Positions 10,159-18,700 of a stretch of DNA of 64,000 nucleotides are shown here, one piece after another. Every line of letters begins with the position of its first letter. Within the stretch, counting starts at the first letter, position 1. Origin of the DNA: Saccharibacillus deserti (GTDB taxonomy: Bacteria > Bacillota > Bacilli > Paenibacillales > Paenibacillaceae); the NCBI RefSeq assembly GCF_013618475.1, contig NZ_JABJVN010000001.1, positions 186,001 through 250,000 on the forward strand, in the 5' to 3' direction. Both the position numbers and the translations under genes were made by a program. The notes under the pieces are model-generated. The model saw only the letters and a program-made list of their open reading frames with translations, did not search any database and had not been told where the DNA came from.

Positions 10159-10229
10159 AACAGCCGTAGGCCACCGGAAGCGCATCCAGCCGCACGTTAA
10201 TCTTATCTGCACAGACTTTTTTATAAGCA

Positions 10230-10259
10230 TTGACATCGACTTTAACATTCGCCTATAAT
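10230..10259 (+). promoter_or_regulatory. Strong sigma-A promoter for rpsU-yqeY
   Basis: TTGACA (10230-10235) and TATAAT (10254-10259) are both perfect consensus hexamers with an 18-bp spacer. They lie about 60 bp before the rpsU start, as expected for a highly expressed ribosomal protein gene. Confidence 0.9.
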
Positions 10260-10317
10260 GAAAGTTGATTAACCGTGTTATGCTCTTGGACGGTGTGGTC
10301 GGAGGGAGGGGAAACTG

Positions 10318-10491
10318 GTGTCTGAAACTAAAGTTCGCAAAAATGAGACTATTGATGCTGCTCTTCGCCGCTTTAAACGCTCTATTGCAAAAGACGGCGT
10401 GTTGGCGGAAGTCAAAAAGCGCAAGCATTATGAGAAGCCGAGCGTAAAGCGCAAGAAAAAGTCTGAGGCTGCTCGCAAAAGAAAGTTCTAA
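10318..10491 (+). CDS. rpsU: 30S ribosomal protein S21
   Basis: A 57-residue, very basic protein. The translation starts [20 protein letters not shown] and ends in the lysine/arginine-rich tail SEAARKRKF, which is the characteristic S21 pattern. S21 sits near the anti-Shine-Dalgarno end of 16S rRNA and aids initiation. The start codon is GTG at 10318, preceded by GGAGGGAGGGG. Codon use is less GC rich than its neighbours, as is typical of ribosomal protein genes. It shares a promoter with yqeY, the same pairing as in Bacillus. Confidence 0.97.
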   Translation: MSETKVRKNETIDAALRRFKRSIAKDGVLAEVKKRKHYEKPSVKRKKKSEAARKRKF

Positions 10492-10538
10492 GATGTGTTT
10501 TGGCGTTTTTTTGTCGAGCTTTCGACAGCAAACACATC
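10492..10538 (+). other. Nested stem-loop between rpsU and yqeY
   Basis: GATGTGTTT begins one base past the rpsU stop and pairs with AAACACATC (10530-10538), a 9-bp outer stem. Inside it TGTCGA pairs with TCGACA around a 4-nt loop. The T-run lies inside the structure rather than after it, so a classic terminator is unlikely; it may be a processing or mRNA-stability element that sets the S21:YqeY ratio (inference). Confidence 0.6.
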
Positions 10539-10561
10539 ACTAGTAGGAGGATTTATTTTTT

Positions 10562-11005
10562 ATGAATCTTAGCGAACGATTGAACGAAGATATGAAACAA
10601 GCCATGCGGAGTAAGGATAAATTCAAACTTTCGACCATACGAATGATTCGCGCAACGGTCAAGAACCAAGAGATCGATTTGAAGCGAACTTTGGATGACG
10701 CAGAAGTGCTTGATATTCTGAGTCGTGAAATCAAACAGCGCAAAGATTCCCTCCAAGAATTTCAAAAAGCAGGTCGTGACGATTTGGCTGAGACTGTCGA
10801 AGCCGAAATCGCTATTGTTGCTGAATACCTTCCCGCTCAGCTTGCTGAAGAAGAAGTTAAATCCATTGTACAGCAGACCATCCAGGAAACCGGTGCTTCT
10901 TCCAAAGCCGATATGGGCAAAGTCATGGCCGCGCTGATGCCGAAAGTCAAAGGACGCGCCGACGGGAAGTTGGTTAACCAAGTGGTTCAGCAGTACCTGC
11001 AATAA
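10562..11005 (+). CDS. yqeY: GatB/YqeY domain protein
   Basis: A 147-residue protein equivalent to the YqeY family, related to the tRNA-binding tail domain of the GatB amidotransferase subunit. Recognisable segments are LNEDMKQAMRSKDKFKLSTI at the N-terminus, EYLPAQL in the middle, and the C-terminal helical GKVMAALMPKVKGRADG. It is thought to bind tRNA, but its precise role is unsettled. It has a TAGGAGG ribosome site and is followed by a clear terminator. The rpsU-yqeY order is conserved in Bacillales. Confidence 0.95.
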   Translation: MNLSERLNEDMKQAMRSKDKFKLSTIRMIRATVKNQEIDLKRTLDDAEVLDILSREIKQRKDSLQEFQKAGRDDLAETVEAEIAIVAEYLPAQLAEEEVKSIVQQTIQETGASSKADMGKVMAALMPKVKGRADGKLVNQVVQQYLQ

Positions 11006-11018
11006 ACGAGCGAACGAG

Positions 11019-11049
11019 CACCTTTCCGGTTTTCCGGAAGGGTGTTTTT
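11019..11049 (+). terminator. Rho-independent terminator after yqeY
   Basis: CACC...CCGG and CCGG...GGTG form a hairpin with a TTTT loop, followed by TTTTT. Confidence 0.85.
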
Positions 11050-11087
11050 GCTGCGCGCCGATTTTTTTTGCGAAACCGGGACTTTTT

Positions 11088-11115
11088 TGAAACGCCGGGC
11101 GAAAATGGACGTATA
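11088..11115 (+). promoter_or_regulatory. Sigma-W type (ECF) promoter for nfeD-floA
   Basis: TGAAAC (11088-11093), a 16-bp spacer, then CGTA (11110-11113, CGTATA extended) match the Bacillus sigma-W consensus exactly. It lies 105 bp upstream of nfeD. In B. subtilis the orthologous yqeZ-yqfA operon is a known sigma-W target, so the match is supported by both sequence and position. Confidence 0.8.
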
Positions 11116-11217
11116 TAAAGGGTGAGAGAATTTAGCTTTTTGTGCAGATCAAACAGAGGGAACGCGTTGGAAACTTCCGGTGTCGGGAAAGTCAATTCAG
11201 GAAAAGGAGGGGATTGG

Positions 11218-12060
11218 ATGCTTAGACAAACGGGATCCAAGTGGTGGGTAGGTTTTGCCGCTGCGCTGTGGGGACTGGTGTGGATGGTCGGCATTCCGCT
11301 GATCGCCTGCACGTCTTTCGTCTCGACGGCGGCTGCCGCGGGAATTTCCGAAACAAGTTACGGTCTGCCGGCGCAGGCCGGACTGCTGTCGAGCGTGTCG
11401 GCCTTTCTGACGACGCCGGTCATGCTGACGCTTCTGCTGTTTATCGGATTTGCCGGTGTCCTGATCGAGCTGCTCGTGCCGGGACTTATTTTTCCGGGAG
11501 TGCTCGGAGTAAGCGCGTTTATTCTGTACTTTTTCGGAAGCACGTTTCAAGACTTGGCCGGACCTTACGTTTGGCTGCTGTTCGCGGTAGGCATTGTCTT
11601 GATGGCCCTTGAAGTGTTCCTGCCGAGTTTCGGGATACTGGGCCTGCTCGGAGGAGGCTCTCTGATAGGAGGAGTGGTTATGGCGGCATGGGCAACGGGA
11701 CACGCCTTGCAAACGCTCGGGATCGCTTTCGTATTGGCCGCGGCGGCGGTAGGCATCGTCGTGTTCGTATTCAAGGAACGCGGAGTTTGGAACCGTTTTA
11801 TTCTGAAAGACAGTTTGACGTCGGAAGCCGGCTACAACTCCGCGGTGACGCGCTTTGAACTGGTGGGCCGCGACGCGGTGACTCTGACGCCTCTTCGCCC
11901 GTCGGGCACGGTCCTGATCGACGGCGAACGGGTAGACGTCGTCAGCGAAGGCGGTTTTATCGAACGGGATAAAGCGGTTGTGATCGTCAAGACCGAAGGG
12001 GGCCGGGTCGTCGTGCAGGAGAAATGGCACAGCGGACTCGGTCCGATCGAACCGATCTGA
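11218..12060 (+). CDS. NfeD family membrane protein (short form)
   Basis: A 280-residue membrane protein with about five to six hydrophobic helices (from near residue 10 to about 185) and a C-terminal OB-fold NfeD domain around GRDAVTLTPLRPSGTVLIDG and RVDVVSEGGFI. It lacks the N-terminal ClpP-like serine protease domain found in full-length NfeD1 proteins such as B. subtilis YqeZ. NfeD proteins partner with flotillins, and floA follows directly. The start is the ATG at 11218, placed after AAAGGAGG; a longer in-frame GTG version has no ribosome site. Probable envelope-stress role, inferred from family and promoter. Confidence 0.9.
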   Translation: MLRQTGSKWWVGFAAALWGLVWMVGIPLIACTSFVSTAAAAGISETSYGLPAQAGLLSSVSAFLTTPVMLTLLLFIGFAGVLIELLVPGLIFPGVLGVSAFILYFFGSTFQDLAGPYVWLLFAVGIVLMALEVFLPSFGILGLLGGGSLIGGVVMAAWATGHALQTLGIAFVLAAAAVGIVVFVFKERGVWNRFILKDSLTSEAGYNSAVTRFELVGRDAVTLTPLRPSGTVLIDGERVDVVSEGGFIERDKAVVIVKTEGGRVVVQEKWHSGLGPIEPI

Positions 12061-12176
12061 CCTTTTGGGAAACGGTTCGACCGACAGCAATCGGAACAAC
12101 ATAAAAGAATTCAAGCGGGCGCAGCCGGCGAAGAACCGGTGCCGCGGGTTTGGATTCTAAATTTGGAGGGGTACTT

Positions 12177-13178
12177 ATGGCAGAAGCAGCCTGGATTACT
12201 CCGCTGCTGATCGTAGTAGTGGGCATTGTTCTTTTGAGCATTTTCTTCAGTTTTTTCCCGGTGGCCTTGTGGATTTCGGCGCTGGCTTCGGGTCTGCGCA
12301 TCAGCATTATCACTCTGGTTGCCATGCGTCTGCGCCGCGTTACGCCGGCCCGGATCGTCAATCCGATGATCAAAGCGCACAAAGCCGGTTTGACCCTGAC
12401 CATCAATCAGCTCGAGAGTCACTATCTGGCAGGCGGTAACGTCGACCGGGTCGTCAATGCTCTCATCGCGGCACACCGAGCCAATATTCCGTTGGAATTC
12501 GAACGGGCCGCAGCTATCGATCTGGCAGGCCGCGATGTGCTGCAGGCCGTACAAATGAGCGTTAATCCGCGCGTCATCGAGACGCCGAGCGTATCGGCCG
12601 TTGCCCGAAACGGGATCGAAGTCGTCGTTATCGCACGGGTTACGGTACGCGCGAACATCGACCGACTCGTCGGCGGTGCCGGCGAAGAGACCATTATCGC
12701 GCGTGTCGGCGAAGGGATTGTCACGACTGTAGGTTCCAGTGACACGCATAAGGAAGTTCTGGAGAATCCGGACAAGATTTCCCGTACCGTCCTTGAAAAA
12801 GGTCTGGATGCCGGCACGGCATTCGAGATTCTCTCGATCGATATCGCGGACGTGGATGTCGGCAAGAATATCGGCGCGTTCCTGCAAACCGAGCAGGCGG
12901 AAGCCGATAAGCGGATTGCCCAGGCAAAAGCCGAAGAACGCCGCGCGATGGCGGTAGCGGAAGAGCAGGAAATGAACGCACGCGTTGTCGAGATGAGAGC
13001 GCGCGTCGTCGAAGCCGAATCGGAAGTGCCGATTGCTATGGCCGAAGCGCTGCGCAACGGCAAACTCGGCGTAATGGATTATCTGAACATGAAAAATCTG
13101 GAAGCCGATACGGAAATGCGCGGGTCGCTCGGCGGCATAAACGTCACCCATGTCGATAAGCAGGATCCGAACAAGTAA
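12177..13178 (+). CDS. floA: Flotillin-like protein FloA
   Basis: A 333-residue SPFH-family membrane scaffold that organises lipid-raft-like domains. It has a short N-terminal membrane hairpin (residues about 5-45), then the flotillin core with [40 protein letters not shown] and [19 protein letters not shown], followed by a Glu/Ala-rich coiled coil ([20 protein letters not shown]) that mediates oligomerisation. The start is the ATG at 12177 after GGAGGGG. It is co-transcribed with nfeD behind the sigma-W-like promoter. Confidence 0.97.
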   Translation: MAEAAWITPLLIVVVGIVLLSIFFSFFPVALWISALASGLRISIITLVAMRLRRVTPARIVNPMIKAHKAGLTLTINQLESHYLAGGNVDRVVNALIAAHRANIPLEFERAAAIDLAGRDVLQAVQMSVNPRVIETPSVSAVARNGIEVVVIARVTVRANIDRLVGGAGEETIIARVGEGIVTTVGSSDTHKEVLENPDKISRTVLEKGLDAGTAFEILSIDIADVDVGKNIGAFLQTEQAEADKRIAQAKAEERRAMAVAEEQEMNARVVEMRARVVEAESEVPIAMAEALRNGKLGVMDYLNMKNLEADTEMRGSLGGINVTHVDKQDPNK

Positions 13179-13202
13179 TCAGGCAGAACAGGAGGGGATG
13201 AA

Positions 13203-13811
13203 ATGCCCCAGTTCTTGGAATGGATCGCGAGCAACCTCTTTATTGTTGTCATCATCGTAGGAGCCCTGTTCTCGGTATTCAGCAAAAAAAAAGGCAGGCC
13301 GGATAGAGGAGCCGAGCCGTTTGGCGGACGAGGAGCTTCCGCGCAGAGTAGGTCGGCGGCGCCTTCGCTCCCGGCCGAAGAAACGGGTCGCCGCTCCCCG
13401 TTCGGACGAGAGCCTCTGCCTACCGATAGCCGGGCCGATGTCCGCAGAGCGGAATCGGAGAAGCGTCTGGACGAACGGACGGGGCGGACCGACCTTGAAC
13501 AGGCTGCCCGTCAGATGCACGAGGAAATCGAGAAAAGACTGCGGGAAAGCCGGGCGACGCAGCGGCGTAACCCAAGCGTACCGAACGCGGTGCGCGAAAC
13601 GGACCGCACCACTAGCCGGGGAACCGGGAACCGGCCGCAAACGGCCGCTTCCTATCGTCAGGTTTCGCACAAGGAAACGTCCGCGCCGGCGCTTCCGACC
13701 GCACAGCTGTTTGCCAAGCCTACGGCGAATGATCTGCGCAAAGGTGTTTTATGGGCGGAAATTCTCGGAGCGCCGCGTTCGAGAAAACCGTACTCTTCCG
13801 GACGCAGGTAA
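13203..13811 (+). CDS. Hypothetical membrane-anchored, disordered protein linked to floA
   Basis: I do not recognise a characterised family. The 202 residues comprise one N-terminal membrane helix (residues about 8-26, LFIVVIIVGALFSVF), a long charged Arg/Ser/Gly-rich region likely to be disordered, a short predicted helix around DLEQAARQMHEEIEKRLRES, and a C-terminal hydrophobic-aromatic patch DLRKGVLWAEILGAPRSRKP that looks like a binding motif. It starts 24 bp after floA with its own GGAGGGG site, so it belongs to the nfeD-floA operon and may be a flotillin-domain client. A perfect terminator follows. Confidence 0.75.
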   Translation: MPQFLEWIASNLFIVVIIVGALFSVFSKKKGRPDRGAEPFGGRGASAQSRSAAPSLPAEETGRRSPFGREPLPTDSRADVRRAESEKRLDERTGRTDLEQAARQMHEEIEKRLRESRATQRRNPSVPNAVRETDRTTSRGTGNRPQTAASYRQVSHKETSAPALPTAQLFAKPTANDLRKGVLWAEILGAPRSRKPYSSGRR

Positions 13812-13844
13812 TGCCGCCTGGTCTGCGCATATGGACGGCAGGCT

Positions 13845-13884
13845 GCCGGCCTTTTCCGTCATCGACGGAAAAGGCCGGCTTTTT
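13845..13884 (+). terminator. Strong terminator ending the nfeD-floA operon
   Basis: A perfect 16-bp stem from GCCGGCCTTTTCCGTC (13845-13860) and its complement (13864-13879) around a 3-nt loop, followed by TTTTT. Confidence 0.95.
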
Positions 13885-14049
13885 GCGCTCGCGGAGCGAA
13901 GAAAACCCTGCCGAAATCTTTTGCATGGGAACTCTTAGAATGGTAAAGTTGAGGAATAAGAACACTTAACCCGGCATCCGGCCGTATACCGGGCACCGGA
14001 ACAGGTGCCGAAGACGGAAAATTATATCGATTAAGGAGACTGAGAGCTT

Positions 14050-15021
14050 TTGACAGAACAGACGAGAAGCATCAAGATTCCGCTGCATAACGCGGGAGAG
14101 GGATTGGCCCTGTTTGGTCCGCAGGATACGTACTTGAAACTGATCGAACGTCAATTCGAGGCCCGGATCGACAGCCGTGAAGAAGAAATCGGTATACACG
14201 GACCCCAACAGGAGACGGATCAATTGGAGCAGCTGTTCGACGTGCTTCTTCAGTTGGTGCGCAACGGGTACAACCTGACCGAACGCGACGTCCAGTACGC
14301 TCTGGATCTGGCCAAGGAATTCCGCGCCGATCAACTGCTCGACTTGTTCAAAGGAGAGATTGCGCTGACGTTCCGCGGCAAGCCGATTCGTCCCAAAACG
14401 ATCGGTCAGAAGCATTACGTCACGACAATCAAGAAAAAAGACATCGTGTTCGGTATCGGTCCTGCCGGTACCGGCAAAACATATTTGGCTGTCGTATTGG
14501 CTGTAACCGCGCTTAAAGAAGGGCTGGTCAAGCGAATCGTACTGACGCGTCCGGCTGTCGAGGCGGGAGAAAGTCTGGGATTCCTGCCGGGCGATCTGCA
14601 GGAAAAAGTGGATCCTTACCTGCGGCCGCTGTATGATGCGCTGTATGATGTGATGGGCACCGAACAGGTGGCCAAAGCGCTGGAGCGGGGATTGATCGAG
14701 ATTGCGCCGCTTGCCTACATGCGCGGCCGCACATTGGACGACTCGTTTATTATTTTGGACGAAGCGCAGAACACGACGCCGGAACAGATGAAAATGTTCC
14801 TGACCCGGATCGGGTTCGGTTCGAAGATGGTCATTACGGGCGACGTGACGCAGATCGATCTGCCGCGCGGCAAAAAATCCGGTCTGGTCGAAGCCCGTCT
14901 GATCCTGAACGAAATTTCCGATATCGGCTTTGTGACGTTTGCCCAGGAAGATGTCGTCCGCCATTCGATCGTGCAGAAGATCATCGTGGCTTACGAGAAA
15001 GCGGCGGAAAGCATCGAATAA
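14050..15021 (+). CDS. phoH: PhoH family ATPase (PhoH/PhoL type)
   Basis: A 323-residue P-loop ATPase. It has an N-terminal KH-like region, Walker A GPAGTGKT (residues 137-144), the PhoH segment GFLPGDLQEKVDPYLRPLYD, and Walker B FIILDEAQNTTPEQM. PhoH proteins are RNA-linked ATPases, and the frequent neighbour ybeY, two genes downstream here, points to rRNA or ribosome maturation. The start is TTG at 14050 with AAGGAG twelve bases upstream; no in-frame ATG sits nearer. In most sporulating Bacillales yqfC and yqfD precede this gene; here they are absent. Confidence 0.93.
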   Translation: MTEQTRSIKIPLHNAGEGLALFGPQDTYLKLIERQFEARIDSREEEIGIHGPQQETDQLEQLFDVLLQLVRNGYNLTERDVQYALDLAKEFRADQLLDLFKGEIALTFRGKPIRPKTIGQKHYVTTIKKKDIVFGIGPAGTGKTYLAVVLAVTALKEGLVKRIVLTRPAVEAGESLGFLPGDLQEKVDPYLRPLYDALYDVMGTEQVAKALERGLIEIAPLAYMRGRTLDDSFIILDEAQNTTPEQMKMFLTRIGFGSKMVITGDVTQIDLPRGKKSGLVEARLILNEISDIGFVTFAQEDVVRHSIVQKIIVAYEKAAESIE

Positions 15022-15053
15022 ACCCAGCAGTCTAATACCGGAGGTTCTTCCAT

Positions 15054-17291
15054 ATGGCTTCAAAAGAAAAATGGAAAAGAAAAGCCGATCCCAAGCTTTC
15101 CGGCTGGAAGAACAGCGGCGTTTTCAAACTGTCGTTGTTCGCCCTGCTGACGCTGATGTTCTATATCGGGTTGGCTTCCAAACTGCTGCCCGAGAAATAC
15201 GATATTCAGGTCAATATGCCAAGCGACAAGGAAATTCTGGCTCCGGCACAGATTCCCAACAGCAAAGCGACGCTGCAGGCCCAGGAAGAGGCGGCGGACA
15301 AAGTTCAGCAGACGTACCGGATCGTGCCGCTGCGAAACGATATGCTGGTCAGCCAGCTGCTCGACCGGATCGATACCCTGAATCAGGACGATCAGCTGAC
15401 GGATGCGAACAAGATTGAGATCTACCGGGAAGAACTGCCCCAGAAAGTCGGACAGTTCATGGCCAACTCTATCCGCAACAGCGGCAGCAGCGGAGCGTAT
15501 TCTTCCGCGCTGCTGCAGGAGGTCCGTACCCGGGTCAGCGAACAGGAATACGATATTCCCGAAGAAACCTTCTACAAAATCCCGGCCCTGAGTCCGGTGC
15601 AAATCCAGCAGATGAAATCGGAAGCGACCGAGATCGTGTCGCGTCTGATGAGCGACCAGGTGACCGATGCGCAGACGGCCCGTGCCCAGGTTGCGGAATT
15701 TGTCAGCCGCAGTACGCTGACCGACCGTACCTCGCGCGAGGTGGTTCAGGAGCTGATCAAGCTTTCGATTACGCCCAACCGTTTTTATGACGAAGAAGCG
15801 ACCAAGGAAGCTGCGGTGCAGGCCCGCGAAAATACCGAAACGGTCTATATCGAACAAGGCGAGGTACTCGTGCAGCGCGGCGAGATGATTACCCAGGACA
15901 TGTACAATCTCCTCAAGGAGAACGACATGCTGAAGACGGAGATCAATTATTGGCCTCAGTTGGGGCTGCTTCTTCTGTCGGGACTTCTGGCACTCGGGAT
16001 GTTCCTGTTTACCCGCCAGAGCGGAAGTGCTTTCCAATACGGCAATCCCCAGCTGCTGATGATTGTACTGATCTACTTTATCATGCTGATTGCGATGCAT
16101 TTGACGGCGCTCGTTCAGAGCGATACGTCGCGGTATGTCGGCTATTTGGCGCCTGTGGCGATCGGCTGTACGCTGATCACGCTGCTGCTGAATAACTCAT
16201 TCGCTTATTTCAGCGCCGTTATTTTTTCGGTGCTGGCCAGTATTGTACTGAATGCGGGACAGACGGGCAGCGATATTTTCGATTTCCATTTCGGCTTTTA
16301 TACGCTGGTCGTTTCGTATGCCGCCATCTTCACGGTCCATCGGGCCAGCCAGCGTTCCACGATCCTCAAAGCGGGGATCATGGTCAGTTTATTCGGAGCG
16401 ATGACGGTACTGGCGCTTTCCCTGATCGGAGATGCCGATCCGGGGCGCAGCACCATTTTGTATCCGGTCGCTTTCGCATTGGCCGCAGGCCTGCTGACCG
16501 CTATTCTCGCGATCGGGCTGATGCCGTTCTTTGAAGTGACCTTCGGCATTTTGTCGGCGCTCAAGCTTGTCGAGCTGTCGAATCCGAACCACCCGCTGCT
16601 GCGCAAACTGCTGATCGAGACGCCGGGAACCTATCATCACAGCGTCATGGTCGGCAATCTGTCGGAAGCGGCCGCCGAAGCGATCGGAGCGGACGGCCTG
16701 CTGTGCCGGGTCGGTTCGTATTATCATGATATCGGCAAGACCAAACGTCCAAGTTACTTTATCGAAAATCAGAATAATATCGAAAACCCGCACGATTCCA
16801 TCGATCCCAAACTGAGCAAGTCGATTATCGTGGCCCATGCGCGCGACGGTGTGGAAATGTTAAAAGAGTACAAACTGCCCAAGCGGATTCGGGATATCGC
16901 GGAGCAGCATCACGGGACGACTTTCCTGTACTTTTTCTATCAAAAAGCGCTGAAGTTGGCAGAGGAGCGAGGCGTCGAGCCTGACTTCACGGAAGCGGAA
17001 TTCCGCTATCCCGGACCGAAAGCCCAATCGAAAGAAGCGGCCGTGGTCGGCATTGCGGACAGCGTCGAAGCGGCGGTACGCTCCCTGCATAAACCGACAA
17101 TCGATCAAGTGGAATCGATGATCGGCAAGATCATCAAAAGCCGCCTGGACGACCAGCAGTTCAACGAGTGCGATATTACGCTCAAAGAGCTGGATGTGGT
17201 CTCCAAGACGCTCAAAGAAGCCGTAATGGGAATCTTCCATTCGCGGATCGAATATCCCGAAGAGGTCAAGCCCAAGACAAAGGAGAATTGA
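15054..17291 (+). CDS. pgpH: Cyclic-di-AMP phosphodiesterase, 7TM-HD family
   Basis: A 745-residue membrane protein. After an N-terminal membrane helix (about 22-42) comes a large extracellular 7TMR-HDED domain, then about seven membrane helices (about 295-500), then a cytoplasmic HD hydrolase domain with TYHHSVMVGNLSEAA, YYHDIGKTKRPSYF and a DIAEQHHGT segment supplying metal ligands. Family members hydrolyse c-di-AMP, which controls potassium and osmotic balance. The start ATG at 15054 follows GGAGG. It lies between phoH and ybeY, as in B. subtilis. Confidence 0.94.
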   Translation: MASKEKWKRKADPKLSGWKNSGVFKLSLFALLTLMFYIGLASKLLPEKYDIQVNMPSDKEILAPAQIPNSKATLQAQEEAADKVQQTYRIVPLRNDMLVSQLLDRIDTLNQDDQLTDANKIEIYREELPQKVGQFMANSIRNSGSSGAYSSALLQEVRTRVSEQEYDIPEETFYKIPALSPVQIQQMKSEATEIVSRLMSDQVTDAQTARAQVAEFVSRSTLTDRTSREVVQELIKLSITPNRFYDEEATKEAAVQARENTETVYIEQGEVLVQRGEMITQDMYNLLKENDMLKTEINYWPQLGLLLLSGLLALGMFLFTRQSGSAFQYGNPQLLMIVLIYFIMLIAMHLTALVQSDTSRYVGYLAPVAIGCTLITLLLNNSFAYFSAVIFSVLASIVLNAGQTGSDIFDFHFGFYTLVVSYAAIFTVHRASQRSTILKAGIMVSLFGAMTVLALSLIGDADPGRSTILYPVAFALAAGLLTAILAIGLMPFFEVTFGILSALKLVELSNPNHPLLRKLLIETPGTYHHSVMVGNLSEAAAEAIGADGLLCRVGSYYHDIGKTKRPSYFIENQNNIENPHDSIDPKLSKSIIVAHARDGVEMLKEYKLPKRIRDIAEQHHGTTFLYFFYQKALKLAEERGVEPDFTEAEFRYPGPKAQSKEAAVVGIADSVEAAVRSLHKPTIDQVESMIGKIIKSRLDDQQFNECDITLKELDVVSKTLKEAVMGIFHSRIEYPEEVKPKTKEN

Positions 17292-17294
17292 AGC

Positions 17295-17789
17295 ATGAGT
17301 CTGCGACTGGAATGGAGCAACGAACAAGATCGATACGAGATCGAAGAAACGCTGGTCGGGCAGCTGCGCCTTCTGCTCGAAACGGTGGGTCAAACGGAGC
17401 AGGTCCCAAACGGGGAAGTCGCACTGACCTTTGTCGACGACGAAGAAATTCATCGGCTGAACAGAGAGTTCCGCGATATCGACCGTCCGACCGATGTGTT
17501 GTCTTTTGCCATGCGTGAATCGAACGGAGAAGAACCTGATATCGTCTACCAAGCGCAAGCGCAAGACGAGCCGGAGTTCGAAGAAATGCTGGGAGATATC
17601 ATTATTTCGGTTCCGCGTGCGATTGCGCAAAGCGAAGATTACGGGCATTCGGTCGAGCGCGAGCTCGGCTTCCTGTTCGTGCACGGATTCCTGCATCTGC
17701 TCGGTTACGATCATCAGACGCCCGAAGAAGAAGCGGAAATGATAGGCAAGCAGGAAGCGGCGCTGCAAAAAATCGGGCTGACGCGCTGA
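17295..17789 (+). CDS. ybeY: YbeY, endoribonuclease/rRNA maturation factor
   Basis: A 164-residue metal-dependent RNase involved in 16S rRNA 3' maturation and ribosome quality control. The signature HGFLHLLGYDH near residue 130 supplies the three zinc-binding histidines, and LNREFRDIDRPTDVLSFAM is the conserved upstream motif. It begins 3 bp after the pgpH stop, and its own stop overlaps the dgkA start by one base. Confidence 0.97.
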   Translation: MSLRLEWSNEQDRYEIEETLVGQLRLLLETVGQTEQVPNGEVALTFVDDEEIHRLNREFRDIDRPTDVLSFAMRESNGEEPDIVYQAQAQDEPEFEEMLGDIIISVPRAIAQSEDYGHSVERELGFLFVHGFLHLLGYDHQTPEEEAEMIGKQEAALQKIGLTR

Positions 17790-18175
17790 TGGATAAACGG
17801 CGCACTTGGGGAGACGTATTCCGGAATGCCTGGGACGGTGTCCGGGCAACGGCTTCGACGGAACGGAATTTCAAAGTGCATCTGGCGCTGTGCGCGGCTG
17901 TACTGCTTCTCGGTGCGCTGCTGCGCGTTCCCCGTCTCGATTGGGGACTGCTCTGTTTGGCGATCGGTCTTGTGCTGTCGGCCGAGCTGATGAATACGGC
18001 CGTCGAAGCGGCCGTCAATCTGACGGTCGGAGAACGGATTCACCCGATGGCCAAAAAAGCCAAAGATGCCGCTGCAGGAGCCGTTTTGGCTTCCGCGCTT
18101 TTTGCCGCTTTGATCGGCCTGATTGTTTTTGTGCCGCCGCTGCTTCAACTGGCGCGAGACTGGGGCTGGCTGTAA
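17789..18175 (+). CDS. dgkA: Diacylglycerol kinase family (undecaprenol kinase)
   Basis: A small integral membrane kinase of 128 residues. Features are an N-terminal amphipathic stretch, three membrane helices and the DgkA signature AELMNTAVEAAVNLTVGE with its catalytic glutamate. In Gram-positive bacteria members mainly phosphorylate undecaprenol, recycling the lipid carrier of cell wall synthesis. The ATG overlaps the ybeY TGA by one base (TGATG), so translation is probably coupled. Confidence 0.93.
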   Translation: MDKRRTWGDVFRNAWDGVRATASTERNFKVHLALCAAVLLLGALLRVPRLDWGLLCLAIGLVLSAELMNTAVEAAVNLTVGERIHPMAKKAKDAAAGAVLASALFAALIGLIVFVPPLLQLARDWGWL

Positions 18176-18211
18176 ACGGCAAGCGGATGTACAATAGAAT
18201 GCACCCGATAA

Positions 18212-18649
<438 letters not shown>

Positions 18650-18700
18650 GTTTCGGTCGGGAATGCGTACCGGCAACAAGACACCAAGAGGAGGAATATG

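Noticed and set aside
10081-10200. tRNA-like sequence (GGGAATCGAAC resembles an inverted T-loop)
   Set aside because: The flanking bases do not form the T-stem or acceptor stem on either strand, and no anticodon arm is found. The segment fits a terminator hairpin better.
13921-13941. TTGCAT ... TAGAAT as a promoter for phoH
   Set aside because: The spacer is only 9 bp, and no other -35 fits.
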